Below, piece after piece: positions 38,676-47,967 of a DNA stretch of 64,000 bases. The notes below the pieces were generated by a model. It had not been told where the DNA came from, searched no databases, and was given only the letters and a program-made list of their open reading frames with translations. The stretch spans positions 5,394,001 through 5,458,000 of the forward strand of contig NZ_BLPG01000001.1 of NCBI RefSeq assembly GCF_011764445.1, given 5' to 3'. The position numbers were made by a program, and so were the translations under genes. The stretch comes from Phytohabitans rumicis. GTDB lineage: Bacteria; Actinomycetota; Actinomycetes; Mycobacteriales; Micromonosporaceae. How positions within the stretch are numbered: the first letter of the stretch is position 1; every line of letters begins with the position of its first letter.

Positions 38676-39941
38676 ATGACAACCATCGACGAGAAGGCGC
38701 CGCCCGTCGCCGACCTCTACCGGCGATACCTGTCGCGGGGCAGGGCCCGGCTGGCCGACATCACCGGCGGGCACGTCGAAGTGGCGTCGTCCGGCGCCTG
38801 GGTCACGCTGGCGGACGGTACGCGGCTGCTCAACGCCGGCGGGTACGGCGTCTTCATCCACGGCGCCCGGCACCCGGCCGTCGAGGCCGCGGTGATCGAG
38901 CAGATCCGCACCCACCCGCTCGCCACCCGGATGATGCTGGAGCCGCAGGCGGCCCGCGCCGCGCAGGCCCTCGTCGAGGCGGCTCCGGCGGGGCTCGCGC
39001 GGGCGTACTTCGCGAATTCGGGTGCGGAGGCCGTCGAGGCCGCCATCAAGATGGCCCGCACCCGTGGCAAGACGCGACTGGTGTCCACAGTGGGCGGATA
39101 CCACGGCAAGACCATGGGCGCGCTGTCGGTGACCGCCAAGGACCTGTACCAGCAACCGTTCCGGCCGTTGCTGCCGCAGGTCTCGCACGTGCCGTACGGG
39201 GACGCGGGCGCGCTGGAGGAGGAGCTGCGGAACGGCCCCGAGGCGTGCGTGATCGTCGAACCCGTGCAGGGCGAGGGCGGCGTGGTGATCCCGCCACCGG
39301 GCTACCTGACCGACGTGGCCCGGCTGTGCCGCGAATTCGGCGCCCTCTTCGTGCTCGACGAGGTGCAGACCGGACTCGGCCGGCTCGGCACGTGGTGGGG
39401 CGCGGACCGGGACGGCGTGACCCCGGACGTGCTGCTGGTGGGCAAGAGCCTGTCCGGCGGCGTGGTGCCGGTCGCCGCCGCGGTGGCCACCGTCGAGGCG
39501 TTCGCCGCGTTCGACCGCGACCCGTACCTGCACACGTCGACGTTCTCGGCGGCGCCCATCGCGATGGCGGCGGCCCGCGCGGCCATCGAGGCGATCCAAG
39601 CGGACGGGCTGGTCGAGCGCTCCGCCTCGATCGGCGCGGAACTGCTGCGGAAGCTGCGCGAGTCGGCCGCGCTGCACTGCCCGCACCTGGTGCGGGAGGT
39701 GCGCGGCGCCGGGCTACTGATCGGCGTCGAGTTCCACCAGCCCGGCCTGTCCGGCGAGATGCTCGGCGAACTGCTCGAACGCCATGTCGTGGCCAACCAC
39801 TCGCTCAACGCCCACACCGTACTGCGACTCACCCCGCCGGCGGTCATGCGGGCCGACGAGGTCGACCACCTGGTCGACGCGTGCGACGGCGCGCTGCGCG
39901 CGCTGGGTGACCGCTACCCCAACCGAGCGGAGGACCGCTGA
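38676..39941 (+). CDS. Class III PLP aminotransferase
   Basis: 421 residues from ATG 38676, six bases after GGAGG (GTG 38673 is in frame). FANSGAEAVEAAIKMAR binds PLP phosphate; D228 in FVLDEVQTGLGR and K257 in VGKSLSGGVVP are the cofactor residues. The family works on omega-amino groups such as ornithine, GABA or alkyl amines. With the aldehyde dehydrogenase it could turn an acyl aldehyde into an amine. Confidence 0.92.
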   Translation: MTTIDEKAPPVADLYRRYLSRGRARLADITGGHVEVASSGAWVTLADGTRLLNAGGYGVFIHGARHPAVEAAVIEQIRTHPLATRMMLEPQAARAAQALVEAAPAGLARAYFANSGAEAVEAAIKMARTRGKTRLVSTVGGYHGKTMGALSVTAKDLYQQPFRPLLPQVSHVPYGDAGALEEELRNGPEACVIVEPVQGEGGVVIPPPGYLTDVARLCREFGALFVLDEVQTGLGRLGTWWGADRDGVTPDVLLVGKSLSGGVVPVAAAVATVEAFAAFDRDPYLHTSTFSAAPIAMAAARAAIEAIQADGLVERSASIGAELLRKLRESAALHCPHLVREVRGAGLLIGVEFHQPGLSGEMLGELLERHVVANHSLNAHTVLRLTPPAVMRADEVDHLVDACDGALRALGDRYPNRAEDR

Positions 39942-39942
39942 G

Positions 39943-40425
39943 ATGCGTCACGTCGAGATTTCCGCGTTCATCCCGGGCGCGAACCCAACAGAGGTGTTCG
40001 ACACGCTCAGCGACTTCGCCCGCTACCCGGAACTGGTCGAGATCGTCCGGGCGGTCACGGTGACCCCGGCGGTGGGCGACGGGCCGGTGCTCAGCACGTG
40101 GGAGGTGCTCTTCCGCAACGGCATCCTGCGCTGGACCGAGGAGGACTGGCTGCACCGCGACCGGCTGACGATCGACTTCGTGCAGACCGAGGGCGACTTC
40201 GAGGAGCTGACCGGCGGCTGGGTGGTGACCCAGCAGCCGGACGGCGTGGGCGTGGTCTTCTACAACGACTTCGACTTCGGCATCCCGAGCCTGGCCACCA
40301 TCATCGACCCGGTCGCCGAACGGGTGCTCACCGAGACGATCCAGCTCATCCTGGGCCGGCTGTTCGAGGGTGCGACGTTCCCGCCGGCGCGGGTCGCCAC
40401 CCCCGCCGGCCACGCCGAGGGCTGA
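39943..40425 (+). CDS. SRPBCC (polyketide cyclase/START-like) protein
   Basis: 160 residues from ATG 39943. VEISAFIPGANPTEVFDTLS, DFARYPELVEIVRAVTV and the C-terminal helix (ATIIDPVAERVLTETIQLIL) fit the Coq10/cyclase-like hydrophobic pocket fold. It may bind, cyclise or carry a hydrophobic intermediate. Substrate unknown. Confidence 0.82.
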   Translation: MRHVEISAFIPGANPTEVFDTLSDFARYPELVEIVRAVTVTPAVGDGPVLSTWEVLFRNGILRWTEEDWLHRDRLTIDFVQTEGDFEELTGGWVVTQQPDGVGVVFYNDFDFGIPSLATIIDPVAERVLTETIQLILGRLFEGATFPPARVATPAGHAEG

Positions 40426-40430
40426 TCGCG

Positions 40431-42680
40431 ATGCTCGCCGTCGTCGCCCACCTCGTGGTCCAGCGTCCCTGGCGGGTGATCGTCGGGGCGATGCTCTTCT
40501 GCGTCGTGGCCGCGGTGCCGGCCGCGACGGTGCTGCCGACCCTCGGCACGGCCGGATTCTTCGCCCCCGGCGACGAGTCCGCGCAGGCGGACCGGGCGCT
40601 GGAGGAGCGCTTCCCGGCCGGGCCGCCCAACCTGGTGCTGCTGGTTACGACGCCGGCCGGGGTGCAGGACGCCGCGGCGGTCCGGGCCGGCGAGGCGCTC
40701 ACCGCCCGGCTGTCCGGCACGCCGGGCGTCGGCCCCGCCACGTCGTACTGGACCGCGGGGCGGCCCGACGCGCTGCGCTCCGCGGACGGTCGCGAGGCGC
40801 TGGTGCTGGCCCGGCTGCTCGGCGACGGGGACGACATCAAGGCGACGATGCGGCAGATCCACCCGCTCTTCTCCGGCGACCAGGACGGCCTGCGCGTGCA
40901 GGTCGGCGGGCAGCCGGCCGCCGAGCGGGAGATCCAGAAGCTCAGCCGCGACGACCTGACCCGGGCCGAGCTGCTTGCCGCGCCGCTGCTGATCGTCCTG
41001 CTGGTGCTCGTCTTCGGCAGCGTGATCGCCTCGCTGCTGCCTGGGCTGATCGGGCTGCTCGCGGTGTTCGGCACGTTCGCCGCGCTGCGGCTGTGCTCGG
41101 CGTTCACCGATGTCTCGATCTTCTCGCTGAACCTGGCGACGGCGCTGAGCCTGGGCCTCGCCATCGACTACAGCCTGTTCATCCTGGCCCGGTACCGCGA
41201 GGAGCTGGGCGCGGGACGGGACCGCCCGGAGGCGCTGGAGACGGCGGTCCGTACGGCCGGCCGCACGGTGCTCTTCTCGGCGGTCACCGTCGCGGTCAGC
41301 CTGGCCGGGATGGCCCTGTTCCCGCTGTACTACCTGCGCTCCTTCGCGTACGCGGGGATCGCCGTGGTGCTGGTGTCGGGGCTGGCGGCGGTCGTGGTGC
41401 TGCCGGCGGTGCTCGCCGTCCTCGGTCCCCGGGTCGACCGGTTCGACCTGCGCTTCTGGCGGCGTGGTGCGCCGAGCCCGGAGCGCGGGGCCTGGCGGCG
41501 CATCGCCGAGTTCGTGATGCGCCGGCCGGTGACCATCGCGGTGGTCGCCGTCGTTTTCCTGCTGGCGCTGGGCGTGCCGTTCCTGCGTGCCAGCTTCCAG
41601 CTCCCCGACGACCGGATGCTGCCGGCGAGCAGCGAGGCGCACCGGGTCGCCGAGGCGGTCCGGTCCGACTTCCCGTCGCCGGCCCTGGACGCCCTCTACG
41701 TGACGGCCGAGGGCCTGCCGCCGGGCGCGGAGGCGGCCACGGCCGCGCTCGGCGGGTACGCCACGGCGCTGTCCCGGCTGCCGGACGTCGCCTCGGTCAC
41801 CACCGCCGCGGGCGTGTACGCGGGTGGCGCGCGGGTCGCCGACGCGCCGGCCGCCGCACGCTTCGTCGCCCCGGACGCCCAGGCCGGCTGGGTCTCGGTC
41901 GTACCCACCGTGGACCAGTACTCCGCGGAGGCCGAACGCCTGGTACGCGCCGTGCGCGCGGTGCCGGCCCCGTTCACCGTCCAGGTGGGCGGCAACTCGG
42001 CGCACCTCGTCGACACCCGCGCGACGCTGGGCGAAGCCCTGCCGTGGGTGCTCGGCGTCATGATCGGCGCGATGCTCGTGCTGCTGTTCCTCTTCACCGG
42101 CAGCGTGCTGATCCCGATCAAGGCCGTGCTTTGCAACCTGCTCAGCCTGACGGCGACGTTCGGGGCGCTGGTCTGGGTCTTCTCCGATGGGCATTTCGCC
42201 GGCCTGCTCGGCGGCTTCCAGGTCACCGGGCAGTTGGAGATCTTCACCCCGATCCTCATGCTGTGCATCGCGTTCGGCCTGTCGATGGACTACGAGGTCT
42301 TCCTGGTGTCCCGCATCCAGGAAGCGCACCAGAGTGGCCTGCCCAACGACAAGGCCATCGCCGACGGGCTCCAGCGCACCGGCCGGCTGGTCACCTCGGC
42401 GGCCGCCCTGCTCATCGTCGTCCTGCTCGCGAACGTCACCTCCCAGCTCACCATCCTCAAGATGCTGGGCCTGGGGCTGGGGATCGCGATCCTGGTCGAC
42501 GCCACGGTGGTGCGGGCGTTCCTCGTACCGGCCGTGATGCGGCTGGCCGGCTCGGCGAACTGGTGGGCGCCGCGGCCGCTGCGCCGCTTCCACGAACGGT
42601 TCGGACTGCGGGAGGCCCCGCCGCCCGCCCTCGCGACGGCTCGGGTCCCGCTCGGCCAACCCCAGGAGGTGAGCCGGTGA
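40431..42680 (+). CDS. MMPL/RND-type exporter
   Basis: 749 residues from ATG 40431. Two halves, each with a large outer loop and about six spans: ALSLGLAIDYSLFILARYREE and IAFGLSMDYEVFLVSRIQEA carry the GxxxDY proton-relay motifs (paired Asp-Tyr). MMPL proteins export lipids and hydrophobic products in actinobacteria. Probably the exporter or self-protection pump of this cluster. Confidence 0.92.
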   Translation: MLAVVAHLVVQRPWRVIVGAMLFCVVAAVPAATVLPTLGTAGFFAPGDESAQADRALEERFPAGPPNLVLLVTTPAGVQDAAAVRAGEALTARLSGTPGVGPATSYWTAGRPDALRSADGREALVLARLLGDGDDIKATMRQIHPLFSGDQDGLRVQVGGQPAAEREIQKLSRDDLTRAELLAAPLLIVLLVLVFGSVIASLLPGLIGLLAVFGTFAALRLCSAFTDVSIFSLNLATALSLGLAIDYSLFILARYREELGAGRDRPEALETAVRTAGRTVLFSAVTVAVSLAGMALFPLYYLRSFAYAGIAVVLVSGLAAVVVLPAVLAVLGPRVDRFDLRFWRRGAPSPERGAWRRIAEFVMRRPVTIAVVAVVFLLALGVPFLRASFQLPDDRMLPASSEAHRVAEAVRSDFPSPALDALYVTAEGLPPGAEAATAALGGYATALSRLPDVASVTTAAGVYAGGARVADAPAAARFVAPDAQAGWVSVVPTVDQYSAEAERLVRAVRAVPAPFTVQVGGNSAHLVDTRATLGEALPWVLGVMIGAMLVLLFLFTGSVLIPIKAVLCNLLSLTATFGALVWVFSDGHFAGLLGGFQVTGQLEIFTPILMLCIAFGLSMDYEVFLVSRIQEAHQSGLPNDKAIADGLQRTGRLVTSAAALLIVVLLANVTSQLTILKMLGLGLGIAILVDATVVRAFLVPAVMRLAGSANWWAPRPLRRFHERFGLREAPPPALATARVPLGQPQEVSR

Positions 42681-44047
42681 ACGCGCACGCGTACGACGTG
42701 GTTGTGGTCGGTGCCCGGGTGGCCGGATCGGCCCTGGCGCTGCGGCTGGCCCGGGCGGGTGCGCGGGTCTGCCTGCTGGACCGCGCCACGTTTCCCAGCC
42801 CCACCCTCTCCACCCATGTGCTGCACACCGTCGCCCCGCTGCGCGAGCTGGGCGTACTCGATCGGGTGCTGGCCAGCGGCGCGCCGCTGCTGCGCGAAAC
42901 CCGCTTCGCGATCCAAGGCGTGCGGATGACCCTGGGCCGGGCCGACGATCCCGGCCTCTGCCCGCGCCGGGAGAGCCTGGACACCGCGCTGCTGACGGCC
43001 GCCGGGGAAGCCGGCGCCGACGTGCGCTGCGGCGTACGCGTGCTGGAGGTGCTGCGCCGCGACGGCGCCGTGGCCGGCGTGCTGGCGGAGGGCTCCGGTG
43101 GCCGCCGGTACGAGCTGACCGCCCCGGTCGTGGTCGGCGCGGACGGGCGCAACTCGACCATCGCCCGCGCGATGGGCGCCCGCCGGTACCTGGTGACCGC
43201 TGCTCCCCGGCCCGCGTACTTCGGCTACTTCTCCGGGGTGGCCGCGCCGCCCGCGTTCATCTGGCAGCGGCCCGGCGACGAACTCGTCGCCGGCGCGCCG
43301 ACCGACGGCGGGCTCTTTCTCACGCTGGCCCAGCCGTCGGCCGGGGTCGACCCGCGGCTGCGCGGCGACGACGGCCGGGCCTTCGCCGAGTACGTCGGCG
43401 GCGTCAGCACCGAACTGGGCGAGCTGCTGGCCGGCGCCACCCCGGTCGGCGAGCTGCGCCGGATGCCCGGCTACCAGTGTTACTTCCGCGAGTCCGCCGG
43501 CCCCGGCTGGGCGCTGGTCGGCGACGCGGGGCACTTCAAGGACGTCACGCCGGGACAGGGCATCAACGACGCGCTGCGGCAGGCCGAGCGGCTCGCCGGG
43601 GCGCTCCTGTTCGGACTGTCCCGGCCGGCGCGGCTGGCCGGGGCGCTACGCGCCTACTGGGCGTGGCGGGACACCGACGCGTTCGACATGTACTGGTTCG
43701 GCACCGACCTCGGGGTGTCCGGGCCGCTGCCGCACCTGGTCGCCGGCATGCTGCACCGGGTCGCCCGGCGGCCGGCGGCCCGCGACGCGCTGCACGAGGT
43801 GCTGGCGCACCGGCGCCGGCCGGCCGCGGTGTTCAGCCCGCCGCGCCTGCTCGCCGCCACCGTGACCGCCATCCGCGACGGGTCGATGCCGGCCCGAGCC
43901 GCCCTCGCGCAGGCGGGCGCGCTCACCGCCGCCGAACTGCGCCGCCGCATGATCGCCGCGCGCCGGATCGGCGCGCTCCCGGCGGTGCCGACCACCGTGT
44001 CCGAGCCCGTCGCACCGCCGGCGAGCCAGACGATTCCCGCACGCTAA
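42677..44047 (+). CDS. FAD-dependent oxidoreductase (geranylgeranyl reductase/hydroxylase type)
   Basis: 456 residues from GTG 42677 (GTGA), with CAGGAGG upstream. VVVVGARVAGSALALRLARA is the FAD Rossmann motif. VVGADGRNSTIARAMG is the DG motif and GWALVGDAGHFKDVTPGQGIN the GD motif of class A flavin monooxygenases. Could hydroxylate or desaturate the product chain. Confidence 0.85.
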   Translation: MNAHAYDVVVVGARVAGSALALRLARAGARVCLLDRATFPSPTLSTHVLHTVAPLRELGVLDRVLASGAPLLRETRFAIQGVRMTLGRADDPGLCPRRESLDTALLTAAGEAGADVRCGVRVLEVLRRDGAVAGVLAEGSGGRRYELTAPVVVGADGRNSTIARAMGARRYLVTAAPRPAYFGYFSGVAAPPAFIWQRPGDELVAGAPTDGGLFLTLAQPSAGVDPRLRGDDGRAFAEYVGGVSTELGELLAGATPVGELRRMPGYQCYFRESAGPGWALVGDAGHFKDVTPGQGINDALRQAERLAGALLFGLSRPARLAGALRAYWAWRDTDAFDMYWFGTDLGVSGPLPHLVAGMLHRVARRPAARDALHEVLAHRRRPAAVFSPPRLLAATVTAIRDGSMPARAALAQAGALTAAELRRRMIAARRIGALPAVPTTVSEPVAPPASQTIPAR

Positions 44048-44057
44048 GGAGTAGGCC

Positions 44058-44573
44058 GTGGACCAGAAGAACACCTTCGACACTCCTACGACGGCACGCC
44101 TGCACCGCGCCGAGTACGGCGCCGCGCTGGCGCTGGCGACCGGGCTGTTCGTGGCGCACTGGGGCGAAGTGCGCTGGCTGCCCGCCCTCGTGCTGTTCAC
44201 CTACATCGACATCATCGGGTACATCCCCGGCGCGCTGGCGTTCAAGCGGAGCCCGGACGGCCAGATCCCCAAGGCGTACTACGTGCTCTACAACACGATG
44301 CACAGCGCGCTCACCATGGGCCTGGTCGTCGCGCTGTGGGCATGGCTCGTGCGGCCCGAGTGGGCGCTGCTCGTGGTGCCGATCCACATGTGCATCGACC
44401 GGGCCATCTTCGGCAACCAGCTCAAGCCGTTCGCGGTGCCGTTCGAGCCGCACCGGCTGCCGGCGTTCGACGCGCTGCTGCGCTCGCTGAAGCCCGGCCC
44501 GGTGCCGGTCCACCGGCCCGAGCCCACCCCGGTCGCGGTCGCGCCGGGCCACCACGAGGCCCGCGCGCGATGA
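44058..44573 (+). CDS. Small polytopic membrane protein
   Basis: 171 residues from GTG 44058. Four hydrophobic segments with polar residues inside (AEYGAALALATGLFVAHWGE, FTYIDIIGYIPGALAF, NTMHSALTMGLVVALWAWL, ALLVVPIHMCIDRAIFGNQL). His and Asp in the membrane parts (YNTMHS, IHMCIDRA) may bind metal, as in diiron membrane enzymes. Function unknown. Overlaps the next gene (ATGA). Confidence 0.72.
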   Translation: MDQKNTFDTPTTARLHRAEYGAALALATGLFVAHWGEVRWLPALVLFTYIDIIGYIPGALAFKRSPDGQIPKAYYVLYNTMHSALTMGLVVALWAWLVRPEWALLVVPIHMCIDRAIFGNQLKPFAVPFEPHRLPAFDALLRSLKPGPVPVHRPEPTPVAVAPGHHEARAR

Positions 44574-45585
44574 CCATCACCCCCGCCGCCCCGGCGATCG
44601 ACGTCATCGGCGCCGTCCAACTGCTGTCCCGGCACGCCGAGAACGCCAGCGCGTTCCTCGCGTTGAACGACGAGACCCGGCACTTCACCGCGCCCGGCAT
44701 CGACGGCCTGGTCGCGTACCGGCCGGCGGGCCGGCGCTGGCTGGTCCAGCTCGGCGGTCCCTTCGCCGCGCGCGCGGAGCAGCCGGCGCTGCTGGCCGCG
44801 TTCGAGGCGTGGGCGGCCGGGCAGCGCCGGCGGGTGCTGGCGGTGCAGTTGCTGCGCCACGACGCCGAGCTGTACGCCGGGTCCGGCTACGTTGTCAACC
44901 AGCTCGGCTCCTCCTACAGCATCTCCCTGGAGGGCTACAGCCTGCGCGGCCGGAAGATGGTCAAGGTCCGGAACATGGTGAACCGGGCGCACCGGGAGGG
45001 CATCACCGTCGCGGAGGTGCCGTACGCGCAGCGGGCCGCGGTCACCGGCGCGCTGGACGCCATCGACGCGGCGTGGCTGGGCGCCAAGGGCCGGCACACC
45101 AAGGAGCTCGCCTTCATGATCGGCGAGCGGGATGGCCGCGGCGCGCCGTACCGCCGGCTCTTCGTGGCCCAGTACGACGGGCGGCCGGTCGGGTACGTGT
45201 CCTGCGCGCCCGTGTACGGCGTCGAGTCCGGCTGGCTCTACGACCTCACCCGGCGCGCGCCCGACGCACCGCCCGGCGTGATCGAGGCGGTGTTCGCGCA
45301 CGCGGTCGAGGTCTTCCAGGCGGAGGGCGCGGGCTGGCTGCACCTGGGGCTGACCCCTTCGCCGGCATGGACCCGAGCGTCGAGGTGCCCGGCGCGAACC
45401 GGCGGATGGTGAAGCTGGGCGGCTTCCTCAGCACCCGCGGACACAAGATCTACCCGGCGGCCACCCAGGCGTCGTTCAAGCTCAAGTGGCTGCCGCAGGT
45501 GACCCGGCCGGAGTACATCGCGTTCGCCGGCAAGGTGCGGCTCGGCGGGATGTACGCCCTCGGCAAGTTGACCCGCACGGTCTAG
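44570..45585 (+). CDS. DUF2156 (LPG-synthase-like) aminoacyltransferase, frameshifted
   Basis: From ATG 44570 the frame runs to a premature stop at 45412, but the conserved C-terminus (FAGMDPSVEVPGANRRMVKL to 45585) is in the -1 frame. Adding one C to CCCC at 45354-45357 restores GLTPFAGMDP and ~338 residues. RKMVKVRNMVNRAHREGITV, GRHTKELAFMIGERDG, YVSCAPVYGVESGWLYDLTR fit the GNAT-like domain of lysyl-phosphatidylglycerol synthases. Relatives transfer amino acids from tRNA; VlmA of valanimycin synthesis is reported to be of this kind. Confidence 0.72.
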
Positions 45586-45626
45586 CCCGCCCGCATGCTA
45601 GCCCGCTCCATGAAAGGAGCCGTCCC

Positions 45627-46949
45627 ATGACCGGCGTCCAGCCCTACGGCGTCAGCGGGTGGCAGCGCGACCTGCCACCGGCTTCCCCTCAGCCTCCACT
45701 CGGTGCCGACACCGACGCGCAGGTCGCCATCGTGGGGGCCGGCCTCGCCGGGCTCGCGCTGGCGCACGCGCTGACCAGGTCGGTGCCGCCCGGCGACATC
45801 CTGGTGATCGAGGCGGGCCGGGCCGGGGACGGCGCGACCGGCCGCAGCACCGGCATCGTCGGGCCCGGCGTGGGTGGCCCCATCGCCGCGCTGGTGCGCA
45901 AGCGCGGCCCGGCGGTGGCCAGGCGGATGTTCGGGGCCTCCGTCGAGGGCGTCGCCGCGCTGCGCCGCCTCGTCAAGGACCTGCCCGACGGCTGCGAGCT
46001 GTCCGAGACGTACCAGCTCGTCGCCGCGCAGACCCCGGGGCACGTCGCGCGGCTGCGCGAGCAGGCCGAGACGCTGACCGGCCTGGGCTTCGACGTGCGC
46101 TACCTGGATCGGGTGCAGACCGCCGACCGGCTCGGCGTCGACCGCTACCACGGCGCGCTGTGCTACCCGGACGTCGTCACCATCAACCCGTGGCGGCTGT
46201 GCCAGGTGCTGAAGGAGTCGCTGCTGGCGGCCGGGGTTCGGATCGCCGAGCAGACCCGGGTGACCGGTGTGCGCGGCGGCGACCCGGCGCAGGTCCTGGC
46301 CGGGCCGGTACGGGTACGGGCCCGCCGGGTCGTGCTGACCACCGACGGCTTCACGCGCGCCATCGGCGTACACCAGAAGACGCTCGCGACCATCCGTACC
46401 CACGTGGCCCGGACCGAGGTGCTGCCGCCGGAGCTGCTCGCCCGGACCGGCTGGAACGGCGACGGCGCCGTGATCGACTCCCGTTCGTTCTTCAACTACT
46501 TCCGCCTGACGCCGGAGCGCCGGCTGCTCTTCGGCGGCGGGCCGGCGCTGCTGGAGGAGCGGGTGACGCCCGCGCGGGTGGCCGCGGTCCGGGAGCGGGT
46601 GGCCCGCGAGCTCGCCGTGGTGTTCCCGGCCCTGGCCGGCGTGGCGATCGAAGACTTCTGGGCCGGCGTGACCGCGTCCACTTCGGACCGGATGCCGATC
46701 GTCGGACCGGTGCGCGGCCAGCCGGGAGTCTGGTTCGCCGGCGGCTGGAGCGGCCACGGGCTGGCCATGTCCGCGTACACGGCGCAGACCCTGCCGGCCC
46801 TGCTCGACAGCGGGCTGCCCGGCGGCGAGGCGGACCTGCCCTGGCTGCGCCCGGCGGCCGGCTGGGCACCGACCGGCCGGATGGGCCGGTTGCTGCTGTC
46901 CGGCTACCTGGCCGGGCTCGACGCCGCGGACCGGCTCGCCACCCGCTGA
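45627..46949 (+). CDS. DAO-family FAD oxidase
   Basis: 440 residues from ATG 45627, with AAAGGAGC upstream. VAIVGAGLAGLALAHALTRS is the FAD motif; TGRSTGIVGPG, YHGALCYPDVVTINPWRLCQ and the C-terminal GVWFAGGWSGHGLAMS fit glycine/D-amino-acid oxidases. It oxidises an amine or amino acid C-N bond. In this operon it may act on the amino group introduced by the aminotransferase or the DUF2156 protein. Confidence 0.85.
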   Translation: MTGVQPYGVSGWQRDLPPASPQPPLGADTDAQVAIVGAGLAGLALAHALTRSVPPGDILVIEAGRAGDGATGRSTGIVGPGVGGPIAALVRKRGPAVARRMFGASVEGVAALRRLVKDLPDGCELSETYQLVAAQTPGHVARLREQAETLTGLGFDVRYLDRVQTADRLGVDRYHGALCYPDVVTINPWRLCQVLKESLLAAGVRIAEQTRVTGVRGGDPAQVLAGPVRVRARRVVLTTDGFTRAIGVHQKTLATIRTHVARTEVLPPELLARTGWNGDGAVIDSRSFFNYFRLTPERRLLFGGGPALLEERVTPARVAAVRERVARELAVVFPALAGVAIEDFWAGVTASTSDRMPIVGPVRGQPGVWFAGGWSGHGLAMSAYTAQTLPALLDSGLPGGEADLPWLRPAAGWAPTGRMGRLLLSGYLAGLDAADRLATR

Positions 46950-46977
46950 CCACATTGGACAACTCAGGAGGATCCCG

Positions 46978-47868
46978 ATGACCGATCTCGACGCGCCCTC
47001 GCTGGACGTCCCGGAGGAGCAACTGCACCGCGCCATCCGGGACCACTACGACGGGCTGGTGCACCTCTACGAGAGCCTGTGGGGCGAGCACATCCACCAC
47101 GGCTACTGGGCGCCCGGCGAGGAGGGCGGGGACCGGCACGAGGCGCAGGTGCGGACCGTGCGGGAGCTGGTGGCGTTCGCCAGCGTGCCCACCGGCGCGA
47201 AGGTGCTGGACGCCGGCTGCGGTGTCGGCGCGCCGGCCGTGCACCTCGCCGGCGAGCTGGACTGCCGGGTGGAGGGCGTGACCCTGAGCCCGGCCCAGGT
47301 GGAACGCGCGATGGAAAAGGCCGCCGAGGCGGGAGTGGCCGACCGGACGAGCTTCCGCCAGCTCGACGCGCTGCGTACCGGGCTGCCGGACAGCTCGTTC
47401 GACGTGGTCTGGGCGCTGGAGAGCCTGGAGCTGATGCCGGACAAGACGGCGTTCCTGCGCGAGGCGTACCGGATGCTGCGGCCGGGCGGCACGCTCGCCG
47501 TGACGACCTGGTGTGTACGCGACGGCGGGTTCGACGCAGAGGAGTCGGCGATGCTGACCCAGATCTGCAAGGACTTCGCGATCCCGTACATGCTCCCGAT
47601 GGGGCGCTACGCGACCGAGTGCACGGACCTGGGCTTCACGAGTGTCCGGGTCGCCGACTGGTCCGAGCGGGTGCGCGCCTCGTGGGATGTCGACATGAAC
47701 TCCGACGCCATCCGGGCGCTGCTGCGCGACCAGTCGCACCGGTTGCGGCTGGCCCGTACCGAGGGTGTCGCCGTGCTCCGGCTCATCAAGGTGGTGCCGG
47801 TCATGCAGGCGGCGTACCGCCGTGGCCTCCTGCAGTACGCGGCCCTGCGGGCCGTCAAGCCCAGCTAA
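46978..47868 (+). CDS. SAM-dependent methyltransferase
   Basis: 296 residues from ATG 46978, with CAGGAGG upstream. VLDAGCGVGAPAVHLA (~76-90) is motif I; FDVVWALESLELMPD and MLRPGGTLAVTTW are motifs II/III. WGEHIHHGYW near residue 35 is typical of the tocopherol/sarcosine-type class. It methylates a small product, O or N. Last gene of operon 2. Confidence 0.9.
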   Translation: MTDLDAPSLDVPEEQLHRAIRDHYDGLVHLYESLWGEHIHHGYWAPGEEGGDRHEAQVRTVRELVAFASVPTGAKVLDAGCGVGAPAVHLAGELDCRVEGVTLSPAQVERAMEKAAEAGVADRTSFRQLDALRTGLPDSSFDVVWALESLELMPDKTAFLREAYRMLRPGGTLAVTTWCVRDGGFDAEESAMLTQICKDFAIPYMLPMGRYATECTDLGFTSVRVADWSERVRASWDVDMNSDAIRALLRDQSHRLRLARTEGVAVLRLIKVVPVMQAAYRRGLLQYAALRAVKPS

Positions 47869-47883
47869 CCGCAGCTTGCGGCC

Positions 47884-47934
47884 TTGACGGGTCCCTTGTG
47901 CCCGTTATAATTCATCAACTAAGGATGTCATCAG
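47884..47934 (+). promoter_or_regulatory. Cluster promoter P3 with direct repeat
   Basis: TTGACG (47884-47889), 16-bp spacer, TATAAT (47906-47911). TTCATCAA (47911-47918) and GTCATCAG (47927-47934). It lies between the methyltransferase and the AMP ligase operon. Confidence 0.8.
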
Positions 47935-47967
47935 ACGAGGAAACACTAGTCCCGGGGGAGTGGCTCC

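Noticed and set aside
40260-42659. A 799-codon open frame antisense to the MMPL exporter
   Set aside because: Same reason: low-complexity charged product opposite a well-formed membrane protein.
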